The notes beneath the pieces were generated by a model, which was not told the DNA's origin, searched no databases, and saw nothing but the letters and a program-made list of their open reading frames with translations. A DNA stretch of 64,000 bases from Sphingobium sp. TKS (GTDB lineage Bacteria > Pseudomonadota > Alphaproteobacteria > Sphingomonadales > Sphingomonadaceae): positions 442,001 through 506,000 of the forward strand of contig NZ_CP005084.1 of NCBI RefSeq assembly GCF_001563265.1, given 5' to 3'. Shown piece by piece: positions 1-8,138 of the stretch. Made by a program: the position numbers and the translations under genes. Within the stretch, counting starts at the first letter, position 1, and each line of letters starts with the position of its first letter.

Positions 1-539
1 AGTTCGCCGCTCGGCTTCCTGGTGATGATATTGACGGCGCCGCCTTCGGTGTTGCGTCCGAACAGGGTGCCTTGGGGGCCCTTCAACACTTCGACATTCT
101 CGATGTCGAACAGCGCCGTGCCCAGACCCTGGGCGCGGCCCAGATAGACGCCGTCGATATAGACGCCGACGCCCTGATCGCGCGCAGGCTGGTTGGCGTC
201 CGACAGCACGCCGATGCCCCGGATGTTCACGACCAGCGCGGAACTGCGTGAGTAGAAGGGCGCGATCTTCAGGGAGGGAATGGAGCCATCGCCCAGGTCG
301 ACAAGTGACGTGACATGGCGGTTGATCAAGTCCTCTCCCCGCATCACGGAGATGGAGATCGGGGTGGCTTGGAGACTTTCGGGACGCTTCTGGGCGGTGA
401 CGACAACCATCGCAAGGCCGCTGTCATCCAGTGACGCGTCGGCCGCGACAGCGTCAGCGGCACCCGCATGCGTTGTGCTCAAGGCGACGAATATGAGGCT
501 GGAGGCCGTCAAGGCCACCCGGCTGCGCATGCTGATCAT
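1..539 (-). CDS. TonB-dependent receptor, N-terminal part (cut by window edge)
   Basis: This is the first 180 or so codons of an outer-membrane TonB-dependent receptor, which would import a siderophore or an organic substrate across the outer membrane. The ATG at 539 opens a signal peptide (MISMRSRVALTASSLIFVAL), followed by the plug-domain start 'MVVVTAQKRPESLQATPISI'. Further plug motifs are 'NIRGIGV', 'GVYIDGVYLGRAQG' and 'VEVLKGPQGTLFGRNTEGGA', which is the usual TonB plug signature. The frame stays open to base 1, so the beta-barrel lies outside the window. A second ATG nine bases downstream is an alternative start. The substrate cannot be told from the plug alone. The gene is transcribed away from the mobile debris that begins near 935. 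The family call is secure; the function is not. Confidence 0.9.
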   Translation of the reverse strand, partial: MISMRSRVALTASSLIFVALSTTHAGAADAVAADASLDDSGLAMVVVTAQKRPESLQATPISISVMRGEDLINRHVTSLVDLGDGSIPSLKIAPFYSRSSALVVNIRGIGVLSDANQPARDQGVGVYIDGVYLGRAQGLGTALFDIENVEVLKGPQGTLFGRNTEGGAVNIITRKPSGE

Positions 540-934
540 GATTTTCCCCTTGGATCGAACCTGTCTCTTCGGACCGGTCTCGCAGCGTCACTAGGGAAGC
601 GATGTTGCAACTGCACGAATGATCGGTGACTCTTTTGCGATGCTTCTGCTGAACTTTTAAGACTGGGTATGTCCAGCTGGGCCATCGCCTGTTGAGCAGC
701 GCATCCCGATTGGGGGAGGGCTGCTTTCGGGAACGCGAGGTGCGCTTGGTTTACGTCACGCTGCTTTATGATCAACTGTGCTCAGGCCCACATTTCCAGG
801 TCGTTAACGGGCTGGGGCATGCCAATGCCTCAATGGCGCCCTTCGATTTCGTTTCTGGCGGCCTCTGTCATGGGGACTGTCATGAATGCGCTGCGGGTCA
901 GCTTCCGAAGCGCTGCCGCTTGATCGATAGCGTC
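540..934. other. Intergenic region, no gene recognised
   Basis: I see no convincing coding region here. The stretch separates the receptor start from the IS5 remnant and should contain the receptor promoter. The open frames across it look like high-GC shadows or run-ins to the transposase fragment. Confidence 0.5.
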
Positions 935-1259
935 CAGCCTGGCAAAGTCGAAAGGCTCGCCCATTTCATCCAAACTGTCACCAGCGGTCATGTCGACATC
1001 GCCTATGTCAATCAGGGCTATAGCTGGGACCGTGCCGCCGATGCCGCAGCGACGCACGGTATCATGCTGGAGGTCGTCAAGCTGCCCGAAGCCAATCACG
1101 GCTTCGTCCTCTTGCCACGTCGTTGGGTTGTCGAGCGGTCATTCGCATGGGCGACCCGCTTTCGGCGCCTCGTCAAAGACTATGAGCGTTATGCCCAAAT
1201 GCTCGCCGGACTGCACCTCACCGCCTTCGCCCGCATCATGATGGAACAGGCGGCCACAA
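935..1259 (+). pseudogene. IS5-family transposase, C-terminal remnant
   Basis: The frame carries the end of an IS5-family (DDE, DUF4096/Tnp_1 type) transposase: '[19 protein letters not shown]', '[20 protein letters not shown]' and '[20 protein letters not shown]'. These correspond to the family's third catalytic region and C-terminus, which includes the catalytic Glu of 'VVERSF'. The N-terminal half, with the first catalytic Asp, is absent, so the gene is broken. The similarity stops near 1259, where a different gene fragment begins. No intact terminal repeats were identified. Confidence 0.75.
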
Positions 1260-1265
1260 TCGCCT

Positions 1266-1530
1266 CTCATCCAAGAAGTAATCGCTGACATCGACGGCGA
1301 CGCATCCGAGATCATGTTGCTGATCCATTGGGCGGGCGGCGTCCATACCGAGGTACGACTGCCCAAGCGCTGCAAGGGACAGCGTAACAGCGCCCCGGCC
1401 GACGTCATTGTCGTCGTGCGCCAACTCGTGCTCATCGCCAATGACGAGCTGATCGATGGGATACTCAACCGGAACGGGCTGATGACCGGGCACGGCAACC
1501 GCTGGACGCGTGAACGGGTCACCGCGCTAT
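1266..1530 (+). pseudogene. Serine recombinase, C-terminal remnant
   Basis: The frame reads '[13 protein letters not shown]', then 'LLIHWAGGVHTEVRLPKR', then 'LIDGILNRNGLMTGHGNRWT' and 'RERVTAL'. This resembles the C-terminal domain of large serine recombinases of the 'recombinase family protein' type, which end with a zinc-ribbon or DNA-binding segment of this kind. The N-terminal catalytic resolvase domain is missing. It is fused directly after the IS5 remnant and is followed 60 bases later by the left end of an IS110-family element, so it is debris in an insertion hot spot. Identification rests on pattern memory and is moderate. Confidence 0.55.
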
Positions 1531-1715
1531 CCACCTGGTGGAAAGCTGGGTGTCACGTCACTCTGGTCTCGACCCATGCACGAACATGACGTAATCGCGG
1601 GAGCGCCGGCCGTTGGCCAGATGCACGGGATTACTGGAAGGTTGGTTGCCCCCCGATAAGATGAAGAATGGGCTCACGATTTTGGACCGGGCCCAGCATC
1701 ATATGGAGGACAACC

Positions 1716-2747
1716 GTGGATCAGCATATAGGACTCGACGTCTCCCTGAAAGACACTTCAGTATCGGTTCGTCAGGACGGCAAGCGCATTTGGCGTGGCA
1801 AGTGTGCATCCGACCCGAAGCTTCTCGCAGAAGTGATCCGAAAGCGCGCACCGAATGCAAAGCGCGTGGTATTTGAGACCGGACCTTTGTCGGTATGGTT
1901 TTTCCATGCCCTCACTGCGGAAGGTCTGCCGGCGATCTGTATAGATGCGCGCCATGCCAAGGCCGCTCTCGATATGGCTGCCAACAAGACCGATGCGAAC
2001 GACGCTGACGGCCTGGCCCATCTGGCTGAAGTTGGTTTCTATAGGGAGGTCCGCGTCAAAGGCTTCGACAGCATGTTGATGAGGACGCTGATCGCCGCCC
2101 GCCGTCAACTCATGAAGATGAGGGTGCAGATGTCGAACCAGATACGTGGGCTGATGAAGACGTTTGGGCTGGTAGTGCCCAAAGGCGCCGGCAGCGTCTT
2201 CGACCGCAATATAATTTCGCTTTTGGAAGGCGAGGACAATTTGGCACGCATCATCTTACCTCTACTTAAAGCCTGGGGAGATATCCGGCTTCGCGTTGCG
2301 GAATTGACCAAGCAACTGGTTGCGATGGCCGGCGCGGATCAACGTTGCCGCCTGCTCACGTCCGTGCCTGGTGTGGGTACGGTCACTGCCACGGCCTTCG
2401 CAGCAGCAGTGGAGGATTCGATCAACTTCAAAAACTCGCGCGCTGTAGGCGCCTGGGTCGGTCTGACCCCAAAGCGGTATCAATCGGGAGAGGTGGATTA
2501 TGAAGGTCATATCTCCCGTCGCGGCGACGCTAAGTTACGCACCCTCTTGTACGAGGCAGCCTCGGTCATTTTGAACAGGTCGACAGAGACGAACGCATTG
2601 CGTACCTGGGCCCTGGCGCTGAAGGAGCGGCTTGGTTTCAAACGAGCTGCAGTCGCGCTCGCGCGCAAACTGGCGGTAATCATGCACGCAATGCTGAAGA
2701 CAGGCGAGCTGTTTGATCCAAATGCTGGAGCCGCCGCGCCAACTTGA
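1716..2747 (+). CDS. IS110-family DEDD transposase, copy A
   Basis: The 343-residue protein catalyses excision and insertion of its element. The N-terminal DEDD (RuvC-like) domain shows 'HIGLDVSLKDTSVS', 'VVFETGP' and 'NKTDANDADGLAHLAE'. The C-terminal Tnp_20 domain shows 'LLTSVPGVGTVTATAFAAAV', 'GAWVGLTPKRYQSGEV' and 'ISRRGDAKLRTLLYEAASV'. Length and domain order are normal for an intact IS110-family enzyme. I place the start at the GTG at 1716, because GGAGGA lies five bases upstream and the protein then begins like copy B (VDQHIGLD against MDQYIGLD). In-frame codons further upstream are not conserved. Copy B at 61558 is a clear homologue, and the protein at 36833 is a more distant one. Confidence 0.93.
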   Translation: MDQHIGLDVSLKDTSVSVRQDGKRIWRGKCASDPKLLAEVIRKRAPNAKRVVFETGPLSVWFFHALTAEGLPAICIDARHAKAALDMAANKTDANDADGLAHLAEVGFYREVRVKGFDSMLMRTLIAARRQLMKMRVQMSNQIRGLMKTFGLVVPKGAGSVFDRNIISLLEGEDNLARIILPLLKAWGDIRLRVAELTKQLVAMAGADQRCRLLTSVPGVGTVTATAFAAAVEDSINFKNSRAVGAWVGLTPKRYQSGEVDYEGHISRRGDAKLRTLLYEAASVILNRSTETNALRTWALALKERLGFKRAAVALARKLAVIMHAMLKTGELFDPNAGAAAPT

Positions 2748-3043
2748 TGAACGACGGCACATTGTCACCAGCGCATCTAAAGTTTACCGATAGCGTCCTT
2801 TGAGGACGCGCCGAGCCGTCCCTGCCGGGGACGCGGCTGAGATCATTCCGCGAAGCGGGAAGCAACTGGCCTTTGGGAGCAGATTGCGTCACGAACATAG
2901 GAAGATCTTGCCTACGGAACCCATCCTGCGGCGATCAACTTGCATCGACCGCGTAGACGACCCTGTACCCGGCATACGCTTGGCAACAGTTATAAATGAA
3001 TGAACGAACGAATGATTTGGCTGGCTTGACAGAGGGGCGATTA
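2748..3043 (+). ncRNA. Putative guide (bridge/seek) RNA segment of IS1111-like copy A
   Basis: The 3' non-coding end of this element shares blocks with the corresponding ends of the other two copies: a 'GACCGCG' box at 2947-2953, then AGACGACCC at 2955-2963, then CCCGGCATACG. The 9-mer AGACGACCC recurs at the right end at 3043-3051, directly after the conserved GCGATTA. In the other copies the internal and terminal sequences change together. IS110-family enzymes are known to use an element-encoded guide RNA, and the 3' location is typical of the IS1111 subgroup. The RNA ends and fold are not determined; this is inference from sequence. Confidence 0.5.
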
Positions 3044-3160
3044 GACGACCCGCTCCGCGGGAGGGTCGCTTGGGGCGCGGTAGTGCGGTAAATATGGGCC
3101 TTTAGCGGGGCGAGGTTGCCCTCTGAGGTTGGAAGTTCCTTCAGCGAAGAGGAACTTACC

Positions 3161-4066
3161 ATGACTGTCTCGATCAACACCGCCCCGATCAGCCCGCTGC
3201 GCCAGCGGATGCAGCACGACATGATGATGCGGGGTCTCGGTCCCCACACCCAGAAGGATTATGTCCGGCATGTGAAGCGTCTGGCTGCCTTCCTTGGCCG
3301 CCCTCCCGACACCGCGACGGAAGAAGACCTGCGCCGTTTCCAGCTCATGCAGCACGAGAGTGGCGTCAGGCCGAGCACGATCAACAGCACGGTGTCGGCG
3401 CTCCGCTTCCTGTACACCGTCACGCTCAAGCGGCGGGATCTGTCACGGTCGCTGGTGATCACCCGCATCGTGCCCCGGCTGCCGGAAGTGCTGAGCGTCG
3501 AGGAGGCCGCGCGGTTGCTCCAGGCCGCACCGGGCATGAAGTACAAAGCGGCGCTGGGCGTGGCCTATGGCGCGGGCCTGCGCGTGTCGGAGGTCGCCCA
3601 CCTCAAGGTCGACGATATCGACAGCACGCGAATGCTGATCCGCGTCGAACAGGGCAAGGGCGGCAAGGACCGCAATGCCATGCTCTCCCCGCAGTTGCTC
3701 GAACTGCTGCGGATGTGGTGGCGCGAAGGCAGGAAGCGTGGGGTCCTGATCCCGCATGGCTGGCTGTTCCCGGGCCAGACTGTCACTGACCCGATCTCGA
3801 CCCGGCAGTTGCACCGCGCGGTTCAGGAGGCGGCCGAGGTGGCCGGCATCCGTAAACGCGTCAGTCCCCATACGCTGCGCCACAGCTTTGCCACGCATCT
3901 GCTCGAACAGGATGTCGATATCCGCGTGATCCAGGTCCTGTTGGGCCACAGCAAGCTCGAGACCACCGCGCTCTACACCAAGGTGTCCACCCGAACGATC
4001 CACGCCGTGTCGGGTCCGCTCGACCAACTCATGGCGCTGATGGAGGGCAAGACGCCCGCCGGCTGA
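3161..4066 (+). CDS. Tyrosine recombinase associated with IS91 element
   Basis: The 301-residue protein belongs to the XerC/XerD phage-integrase family. An N-terminal SAM-like DNA-binding domain (about residues 15-95) precedes a catalytic domain with the conserved Arg in 'YGAGLRVSEVAHLKVDD', the Lys in 'GKGGKDR', 'SPHTLRHSFATHLLEQD' (His-x-x-Arg), 'VLLGHSKLETTALYTKV' (second His and the nucleophilic Tyr). All catalytic residues appear present. The ATG at 3161 is chosen because GAGGAA stands a few bases upstream and the next residues are typical of the family; an in-frame codon at 3116 is not supported. The stop is four bases before the transposase GTG, so the two are co-transcribed. Its role in IS91 transposition is not settled. 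Confidence 0.92.
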   Translation: MTVSINTAPISPLRQRMQHDMMMRGLGPHTQKDYVRHVKRLAAFLGRPPDTATEEDLRRFQLMQHESGVRPSTINSTVSALRFLYTVTLKRRDLSRSLVITRIVPRLPEVLSVEEAARLLQAAPGMKYKAALGVAYGAGLRVSEVAHLKVDDIDSTRMLIRVEQGKGGKDRNAMLSPQLLELLRMWWREGRKRGVLIPHGWLFPGQTVTDPISTRQLHRAVQEAAEVAGIRKRVSPHTLRHSFATHLLEQDVDIRVIQVLLGHSKLETTALYTKVSTRTIHAVSGPLDQLMALMEGKTPAG

Positions 4067-4070
4067 GCCG

Positions 4071-5264
4071 GTGCGCCCCGACCTTGAGGTCGCCGACATC
4101 TTCCGGGCTGCCGGGCCGACGTACCGGGCCGCGCATGCAGGGCATCTCAGCCTGCACCAGCTCAAGGTGATGTCCGCGATCGAGACCTGCCGCACCGCTG
4201 CTCTGGGCGGTCACGTCGAGGCCTGCGAGGACTGTGGGCACTGGCGGATCGCGTTTAACAGCTGCAGGAACCGGCATTGCCCCAAATGCCAGGGCGCCGC
4301 CGCGCGCACCTGGCTGGCCGAACGGGAGGCGGACCTACTCCCCGTCGGTTACTTCCATGTCGTGTTCACGCTTCCGGCGGAGATCGCCGCCATCGCGTGG
4401 CAGAACAAGGCGCTCCTCTACGACCTGCTGTTCAAAGCAGCGTCGGAGACGATGCTGACCATCGCCGCCGACCCCAGGCATCTGGGTGCCCGGATCGGCA
4501 TCACCACTGTGCTGCACACATGGGGATCGGCGATGACCCACCATCCGCATGTCCACATGATCGTGCCGGGTGGCGGCATCGCGTTCGATGGAAGCCGCTG
4601 GATCTCGTCGCGTCCGGCCTTCCTCCTGCCGGTGCGCGTGCTCGGGAAACTGTTTCGCCGGCTCTTCCTTACCCGGTTGACCGTCCTCCACGACGCAGGG
4701 CGGCTCGCCTTCTACGGAGCCATGACCGGCCTAGCCGACCGTCGAACCTTCCTGCGGCACCTGGCGCCGGTCGGCAAGAAGCGCTGGGTCGTCTATGCCA
4801 AGCCGCCTTTTGCCGGACCGGAGGCGGTGCTCGCCTATCTGTCGCGCTACACCCACCGCGTCGCCATCTCGAACCGGCGCCTGGTCGCCTTTGATGCAAA
4901 CGGCGTCACCTTCCGCTGCAAGGATTATCGGCGCGACGGCGCTGAACGCCACCGCACCATGACCCTCACCGCCGACGAGTTTATCCGCCGCTTCCTGCTC
5001 CACGTCCTGCCGCGCGGCTTCCATCGAATACGCCACTACGGTCTGCTCGCCAGCGCAGCGCGCAGGGACAATCTCGCGCTCGCCCGCAAACTGCTGGCCG
5101 TCCCGTCAGAGCCGGAGGTGCCAATGCCCGAAACCCCGCTCGACACCTGCCCACCATGCCCGTGCTGTGGCGGGCGCATGATCGTCATCGAGACCTTTGC
5201 GCGCTGGGGTCAGCCACGGGCGCCGCCCAAGCCAACCCTGCCGATCCGGGAGCCCGTCTCATGA
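4071..5264 (+). CDS. IS91-family transposase
   Basis: The 397-residue protein is a rolling-circle transposase of the IS91 family. An N-terminal zinc-binding region (about residues 45-85) shows 'CEDCGHWRIAFNSCRNRHCPKC'-type cysteines. It is followed by 'VGYFHVVFTLPAEIA' and the HUH-like 'HHPHVHMIVPGGGI', then 'YLSRYTHRVAISNRRLVAF' with the catalytic tyrosines and 'FLLHVLPRGFHRIRHYGLL'. A C-terminal 'CPPCPCCGGRM' adds another zinc knuckle. The start is a GTG at 4071, coupled to the preceding recombinase stop. Length is normal and no disruption is seen, so the gene looks functional. Confidence 0.93.
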   Translation: MRPDLEVADIFRAAGPTYRAAHAGHLSLHQLKVMSAIETCRTAALGGHVEACEDCGHWRIAFNSCRNRHCPKCQGAAARTWLAEREADLLPVGYFHVVFTLPAEIAAIAWQNKALLYDLLFKAASETMLTIAADPRHLGARIGITTVLHTWGSAMTHHPHVHMIVPGGGIAFDGSRWISSRPAFLLPVRVLGKLFRRLFLTRLTVLHDAGRLAFYGAMTGLADRRTFLRHLAPVGKKRWVVYAKPPFAGPEAVLAYLSRYTHRVAISNRRLVAFDANGVTFRCKDYRRDGAERHRTMTLTADEFIRRFLLHVLPRGFHRIRHYGLLASAARRDNLALARKLLAVPSEPEVPMPETPLDTCPPCPCCGGRMIVIETFARWGQPRAPPKPTLPIREPVS

Positions 5265-5772
5265 CCCGGCATGATCAGCCCGTCGCTACGGCCCCGCATG
5301 TCGCGCGGTGGTCAACAAAACGACATGCGCCCGGCGATGGCTGGGCCGGTGTCGGCTCTTGGCATTATCACGGTCACAACGGCGAACACGCCTCTGGCGC
5401 ATCCCAACACCAGCCGTTCCGCCGCCCTCGCGCGTCCATCAGCGCTCCTCTCTTATCCAGCCGAACCAACCGGAAGCATAAATCCCCATAGGGCAACCTG
5501 CTGGAATCGCGGGTTCCTGCATGGGAGGCTTTCGTACGCAAGCGCCCGAAACCCTAAACCATGCAGGACGCTCAGCCCCGGATTTTCCGGTCCCAGTTTC
5601 TGCCGGTCCGCTTTTCCATCTTGGACGCCCAAAAACTGGCCGATTGCGGAAGGACGGGTTCTGAAAGGAGCCCGGAGTAAGCCGCCGTTCCCCGATCTGG
5701 AGCATTCTCAATACTCCAAGGGCAAATGGACTGTAGATTTCTGACGTCTGCAGGAAACAGCGGTGCGCGGTT
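5265..5772. other. Non-coding stretch after IS91, with nested inverted repeat
   Basis: No gene is recognised. A perfect 10-base inverted repeat, TCCTGCATGG at 5515-5524 and CCATGCAGGA at 5559-5568, encloses a smaller GCTT/AAGC hairpin at 5528-5543. It may be the IS91 origin or terminus hairpin, or an unrelated palindrome. The remaining 200 bases up to the sulfatase stop codon show nothing identifiable. Confidence 0.45.
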
Positions 5773-8061
5773 TCATTCGAGGAAGTTGAATTCAATGTCC
5801 AATACTCGACCCTGAAGTATGCTGTTATCTGTTCCATACGCCTCACTCACGGGTGTGAGGCTATCCTGCCCGATGTCCATCCCTTCGCGCAGGGAGTTAC
5901 GAGTCGCGATCGTCCTGGCTCCCTTCATTGAAGCAACCTCTTTGTTGTCGGCGAAGAGCCTGAACTCACCGCCCGAACCCGGGACAGCTTTGGCAATATG
6001 AAACTCTAGCCTGAGGCGATGATAGCCCGATGTCAGCGATTGATCACCACGCATCATATATTGTTCAGCGCCCAGCGCATTATAGTGGAAGGTCGGCTTT
6101 CCCTGATCCATGAAAAGTGCATAGCCACCGAACCGGCCGCCATGGGTGACGATGACCCCGTTGGCCCGTTCGTCGAGTACAACTTCCGCATCGATCGTAA
6201 ACGACTTTCCAACCGTGTTCGGCGCCACGCTTGTTGGCAAACGAGATACTGATCCCTTGAAGGAGAACCCTTTACCCTCCGGAATAGCCGACGGACGGCC
6301 CTTTGGACCTTCCCACGGAGCATGGATCGGCAGGATATTGTTCCCCTTCGCTTCTGCCCAGAAAAGCGTCTGCATCTCTTTCAATTTCTGCGGATCGCGC
6401 TTAGCGAGATTGATCGATTGAGAATAGTCGGTTCGAAGGTCGTAAAGCTCCCACTCCCGTCCCTCATTCCCCTTCTTCTGATCGGGTTTGAAAAAATCCC
6501 AGGGCGCTTCAAGTGGGACCGTCCCGGCCCACCATCCATCATGATAGATGCCCAGATTCTGCATGGTTTCAAACACCTGCGTTCGCCTGTGCGATGGTTC
6601 CTTGGGGCTGTCAAAACTATAGGCCATGCTAACGCCATCCAGTGGTTTCTGCGGTACACCGTCCAGCGTGGCAGGAGCTTTCACTCCGGTCGCCTCCAAT
6701 ATGGTCGGAACGATGTCCGACGCGAAATGAAACTGCGTCCGCACTTTTCCGACATCCTTGATCCGGGCCGGCCAGGAGATCACGAGGTCATTTCGGACAC
6801 CACCCAAATGCGATGCGGTCTGCTTGTAATATTGGAAGGGCGCGTCCATCGCCCAAGCCCACCCCGCCGGATAATTCCCATAGGAACGCGGCCCACCAAG
6901 ATCTTCGATATGGGCAAGCATTTCCTCCACCGTCTCATCGAAACGGTTCATGAAGGCCTGCTCGTAAAGGGATCCGGTTGCACCGCCTTCGGCACTGGCG
7001 CCGTTGTCACCCTGGCTGAAAATGACGAGCGTGTTGTCGAGTGCCCCCGTATCCTTGAGGGTCTCAATAAGCTTCCCAATTTGCGCATCGGCAAAGGCCA
7101 GTTGCGCTGCATATACCTCCATCATCCGGGCAAACAGGCGCTTCTGATCGGAGCTGAGCGAGGACCAGGCCGGAAGAAAGGAGGGACGCGGCGTCAGCCT
7201 GCTGGTGACCGGGATGATCCCCATCGCCTTTTGCCGGCGATAGCTTTCCTCTCTGATGCGATCCCAACCTGCATCGAACTTGCCTTTGAAGCGATCGATC
7301 CAATCTTTCGGGACATGATGGGGGGCATGGGTACTCGCTGACGCGAAGTAGAGGAAAAAGGGACGGTCAGGCGCCAGCTGCCGTTCCTGCCTGATCCAGT
7401 CCGAAGCCTTATCCGCAAGGTCAGCGTCCAGAATGTAACCCGGCGAATTCGGAGGCGCCACTGGTGTCGTGCCGCGGTAGAGGGCCGGATGATATTGATC
7501 CGTGTCGGCACTCACGAACCCATAATAATCTTCGAAACCCATGCCGGTTGGCCAGCGATCGAACGGTCCTTCGGGTCCCTCCTCCCAGTCCGGGATCAGA
7601 TGCCATTTGCCGAATGCAGCGGTTCGAAACCCGTCCTGGCGCAAAATTTTCGCGACAGTAGCGGCAGATGGCGGGATGAAACCCGTATAGCCAGGATAGC
7701 CGGTCGGGGCATTCGTGACGCGCCCCATGCCGACATTATGCGGATTGCGTCCCGTCAGCAATGCCGCGCGCGTCGCCGAACAAATGGCGCTGTTGTGATA
7801 GGCGTTGTAGCGCAGGCCGCGTCGCGCCAGATCGTCATAGGTTGGCGTGGGTACAGGGCCACCGAATGTCGAGCCGGCGCCAAACCCGACATCATCGGTA
7901 AGGATCACCAGCACATTTGGCGTATCTTTGGCCGGTACAGGCGTGCGCGGCCATGCGGAGGGAGCCTCCTGCGCGGGTGCCTGCGCCGCGCCAGGAGCGA
8001 GCGGAGTCAGCGCCAGGACCATAAGGCTCATCGCATGGATCTTCCGCAACCTGCCCGCCAT
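5773..8061 (-). CDS. Periplasmic arylsulfatase-type sulfatase (1)
   Basis: The 762-residue protein should hydrolyse a sulfate ester in the periplasm. A signal peptide (MAGRLRKIHAMSLMVLALTP) precedes the metal-binding 'VLVILTDDVGFGAGS'. The formylglycine site is 'CSATRAALLTGRN', with Ala where Pro is usual. 'AAFGKWHL', 'ASTHAPHHVP' and 'SQGDNGAS' supply the other active-site Lys, His and Asp-Asn. After residue 540 a large C-terminal beta domain follows, including 'GRFGGYALFMDQGKPTFHYN'. I chose the ATG at 8061 because AGGAT lies seven bases upstream and the signal peptide starts there; a GTG at 8106 lacks both. It is last in a minus-strand operon behind a TonB receptor and sulfatase 2, its closest relative here. 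The natural substrate is unknown. Confidence 0.92.
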   Translation of the reverse strand: MAGRLRKIHAMSLMVLALTPLAPGAAQAPAQEAPSAWPRTPVPAKDTPNVLVILTDDVGFGAGSTFGGPVPTPTYDDLARRGLRYNAYHNSAICSATRAALLTGRNPHNVGMGRVTNAPTGYPGYTGFIPPSAATVAKILRQDGFRTAAFGKWHLIPDWEEGPEGPFDRWPTGMGFEDYYGFVSADTDQYHPALYRGTTPVAPPNSPGYILDADLADKASDWIRQERQLAPDRPFFLYFASASTHAPHHVPKDWIDRFKGKFDAGWDRIREESYRRQKAMGIIPVTSRLTPRPSFLPAWSSLSSDQKRLFARMMEVYAAQLAFADAQIGKLIETLKDTGALDNTLVIFSQGDNGASAEGGATGSLYEQAFMNRFDETVEEMLAHIEDLGGPRSYGNYPAGWAWAMDAPFQYYKQTASHLGGVRNDLVISWPARIKDVGKVRTQFHFASDIVPTILEATGVKAPATLDGVPQKPLDGVSMAYSFDSPKEPSHRRTQVFETMQNLGIYHDGWWAGTVPLEAPWDFFKPDQKKGNEGREWELYDLRTDYSQSINLAKRDPQKLKEMQTLFWAEAKGNNILPIHAPWEGPKGRPSAIPEGKGFSFKGSVSRLPTSVAPNTVGKSFTIDAEVVLDERANGVIVTHGGRFGGYALFMDQGKPTFHYNALGAEQYMMRGDQSLTSGYHRLRLEFHIAKAVPGSGGEFRLFADNKEVASMKGARTIATRNSLREGMDIGQDSLTPVSEAYGTDNSILQGRVLDIEFNFLE

Positions 8062-8138
8062 ATAATCCTGCCCTTTCGCAACATTCTCGCTCGCCGCGCC
8101 CGGCACTCGGGCGTGGCGAGCCTCACTTCATACCCCGA

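Larger units (their letters stand above)
1592..3052 (+). mobile_element. IS110-family (IS1111-like) element, copy A
   Basis: The element is bounded by a short subterminal inverted repeat, TAATCGC at 1592-1598 and GCGATTA at 3037-3043. The same pair bounds two other elements in this window, at 36743/38090 and 61429/62909. Inside are one DEDD transposase gene and about 295 bases of conserved 3' non-coding sequence. Copies A and B (61429) also share upstream sequence, for instance GGTTGCCCCCCGATAAGATG near 1644 and 61484. Subterminal repeats plus a long 3' non-coding end fit the IS1111 subgroup of IS110. The right end abuts the IS91 element. The exact termini a few bases outside the repeats are not fixed by the sequence. 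Confidence 0.75.
3053..5568 (+). mobile_element. IS91-family element with accessory tyrosine recombinase
   Basis: Two adjacent genes, a tyrosine recombinase (3161-4066) and an IS91-type transposase (4071-5264), form the usual gene pair of sphingomonad and rhizobial IS91 relatives. The left boundary is taken as the end of IS1111-like copy A. The right boundary is uncertain; a perfect inverted repeat at 5515-5568 may be an end structure. IS91-type elements transpose by rolling circle and make no target duplication, so ends cannot be read from direct repeats. Confidence 0.6.
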
